From a bacterium (lineage in GTDB: Bacteria; Pseudomonadota; Alphaproteobacteria; Acetobacterales; Acetobacteraceae): DNA of 64,000 bases. The DNA lies in assembly GCA_026224825.1 (NCBI GenBank), contig JAMFRO010000079.1, forward strand, positions 1 through 64,000, in the 5' to 3' direction. The notes below the pieces were generated by a model. It searched no databases and was not told where the DNA came from. It saw only the letters and a program-made list of their open reading frames with translations. Shown here piece after piece: positions 63,284-64,000 of the stretch. A program made the position numbers and the translations under genes. Each line of letters opens with the position of its first letter. The first letter of the stretch is position 1.

Positions 63284-63868
63284 ATGCATATTCTCAGCTT
63301 TGCCAATTTGCTCGCCGATGCTGGAGCGTCCTGGCCGCTGCAGGCCGCCATTATCATCGGGGGCACCTTTATTCTTGAGGATGCTGCCACGTTGCTGGCT
63401 GCGATGCAGGTGGCTAGTGGGGCGCTTTCGCTGGAGCTGGCTTTGGGGGCTCTTTATGCGGGGATCGTGCTGGGGGATGTGGGGCTTTATGGGCTCGGCT
63501 GGCTTTCCGGCACGCATGGCTGGGCGCGGCGGATGGTGCCGGCGCAGCGGCGGGATTTAGGGGAGGAGTGGGTGCGCCAGCGGGTGTTCCCGATTGTGGT
63601 GGTGAGCCGGTTTGTGCCGGGGCTGCGGCTGCCGACCTATACCACATTAGGGTTTTTACATGCGCCGCTGGGGCAATTCACCCTGGCTGCCATTGCCGCC
63701 ACGTTAGTTTGGACATCGATGCTGTTCTATATTTCCTTGCGGCTCGGCGTGTTGATGATGCATTATCTGGGTATATGGCGCTGGGCCGGGCTGGCTGTGT
63801 TTTTAATTGTCATTATCGGGGTGGGGCGTTTTGCCGCGCGCATGTATAATAAGAGGACAGAAGTATGA
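63284..63868 (+). CDS. DedA-family membrane protein
   Basis: A 194-residue multi-pass protein of the DedA/VTT superfamily. It has FILEDAATLLAAMQVASG (the acidic re-entrant segment), GDVGLYGLGWLSG, VVSRFVPGLRLPTYTTLGFL (the conserved Arg and Pro motif) and two C-terminal helices. Proteins of this family translocate undecaprenyl phosphate or lipids and support membrane potential. The 159 bases before ATG 63284 contain no gene. It overlaps the next gene as ATGA. It is distinct from the YqaA-like member at 4568. Confidence 0.9.
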   Translation: MHILSFANLLADAGASWPLQAAIIIGGTFILEDAATLLAAMQVASGALSLELALGALYAGIVLGDVGLYGLGWLSGTHGWARRMVPAQRRDLGEEWVRQRVFPIVVVSRFVPGLRLPTYTTLGFLHAPLGQFTLAAIAATLVWTSMLFYISLRLGVLMMHYLGIWRWAGLAVFLIVIIGVGRFAARMYNKRTEV

Positions 63869-64000
63869 GCGAAGCGGTTTTGGCCGCCCTGCCGGGAGGA
63901 TCCCGGCGTAGCCCGGTCTCGTTTTTTGAGTTCTGGCCAGGCTGGTTGTTTTACGCGCCGGTGGCGCTGTACTGGGTGCTGAAATCCATACGTTATGGCA
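63865..64000 (+). CDS. Start of a gene cut by the window end
   Basis: An open frame from ATG 63865 (overlapping the DedA stop as ATGA) reads SEAVLAALPGGSRRSPVSFF, then EFWPGWLFYAPVALYWVLKS and runs off the end. The FEFWPGWLFY phrase is one I recall from proteins downstream of DedA genes annotated as ATP-grasp or D-Ala-D-Ala ligase-like, so that is a tentative guess. Too little is present to judge function. Confidence 0.6.
   Translation, partial: MSEAVLAALPGGSRRSPVSFFEFWPGWLFYAPVALYWVLKSIRYG

Overview
The window looks like the chromosome of a high-GC Gram-negative alphaproteobacterium, most probably Acetobacteraceae or a close relative. Pointers to this are the lptF-lptG-lptD-surA cluster, a phasin (so polyhydroxyalkanoate storage), a Hint-domain surface protein with tandem beta repeats, clpS-clpA, and several genes that start with TTG or GTG. 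This placement is inferred from gene content and base composition, not from a marker phylogeny.

Layout. 0.2-2.2 kb: typA. 2.3-4.4 kb: small secreted protein, lytic transglycosylase, and a two-gene low-GC module of unknown function. 4.5-11 kb: envelope operon on the minus strand (lptF, lptG, lptD, surA, yqaA-like). 11-16 kb: a plus-strand small-molecule kinase and class III PLP enzyme pair, then modABC for molybdate uptake. 16-23.3 kb: secreted Tyr/Pro-rich protein, FucP-type sugar permease, fatty acid desaturase, GGDEF-EAL protein, glycosyltransferase. 23.4-28.2 kb: tRNA-Thr, a decayed pilus-type gene, an aaeXAB-like aromatic acid efflux set, and a divergent cobB sirtuin coupled to a small Met-rich secreted protein. 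28.2-31.6 kb: a very unusual 1026-residue fusion with a membrane anchor, a degenerate ABC ATPase, a long Glu/Pro repeat region and a tyrosine/dual-specificity phosphatase. 31.8-39.7 kb: TetR with a divergent SDR, dienelactone hydrolase, an RND efflux pair and a second TetR. 39.6-43.4 kb: Hint-domain repeat protein and a membrane protein. 43.37-46.34 kb: a lower-GC islet bounded by an exact 17-bp direct repeat of the tRNA-Ser 3' end. 46.5-64 kb: mostly housekeeping genes (lepA, asd, an MFS exporter, NCS1 permease, priA, fsa/tal, xerC, clpA, clpS, phasin, D,D-carboxypeptidase, DedA).

The strongest observations are: (1) the ABC-ATPase/phosphatase fusion; (2) the tRNA-Ser islet with a matching 17-bp att-like repeat, containing eroded genes; (3) several very long palindromes and nested-hairpin elements at gene ends (229-358, 21811-21923, 28221-28504, 57412-57650), three of which share one architecture with a different inner hairpin each; (4) two 15-bp palindromes bracketing a phasin promoter, and a TetR-type operator lying exactly in a promoter spacer.

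No CRISPR array, complete insertion sequence, rRNA operon or integrase was seen. Function calls come from recognised motifs and remembered family features; no database search was run.
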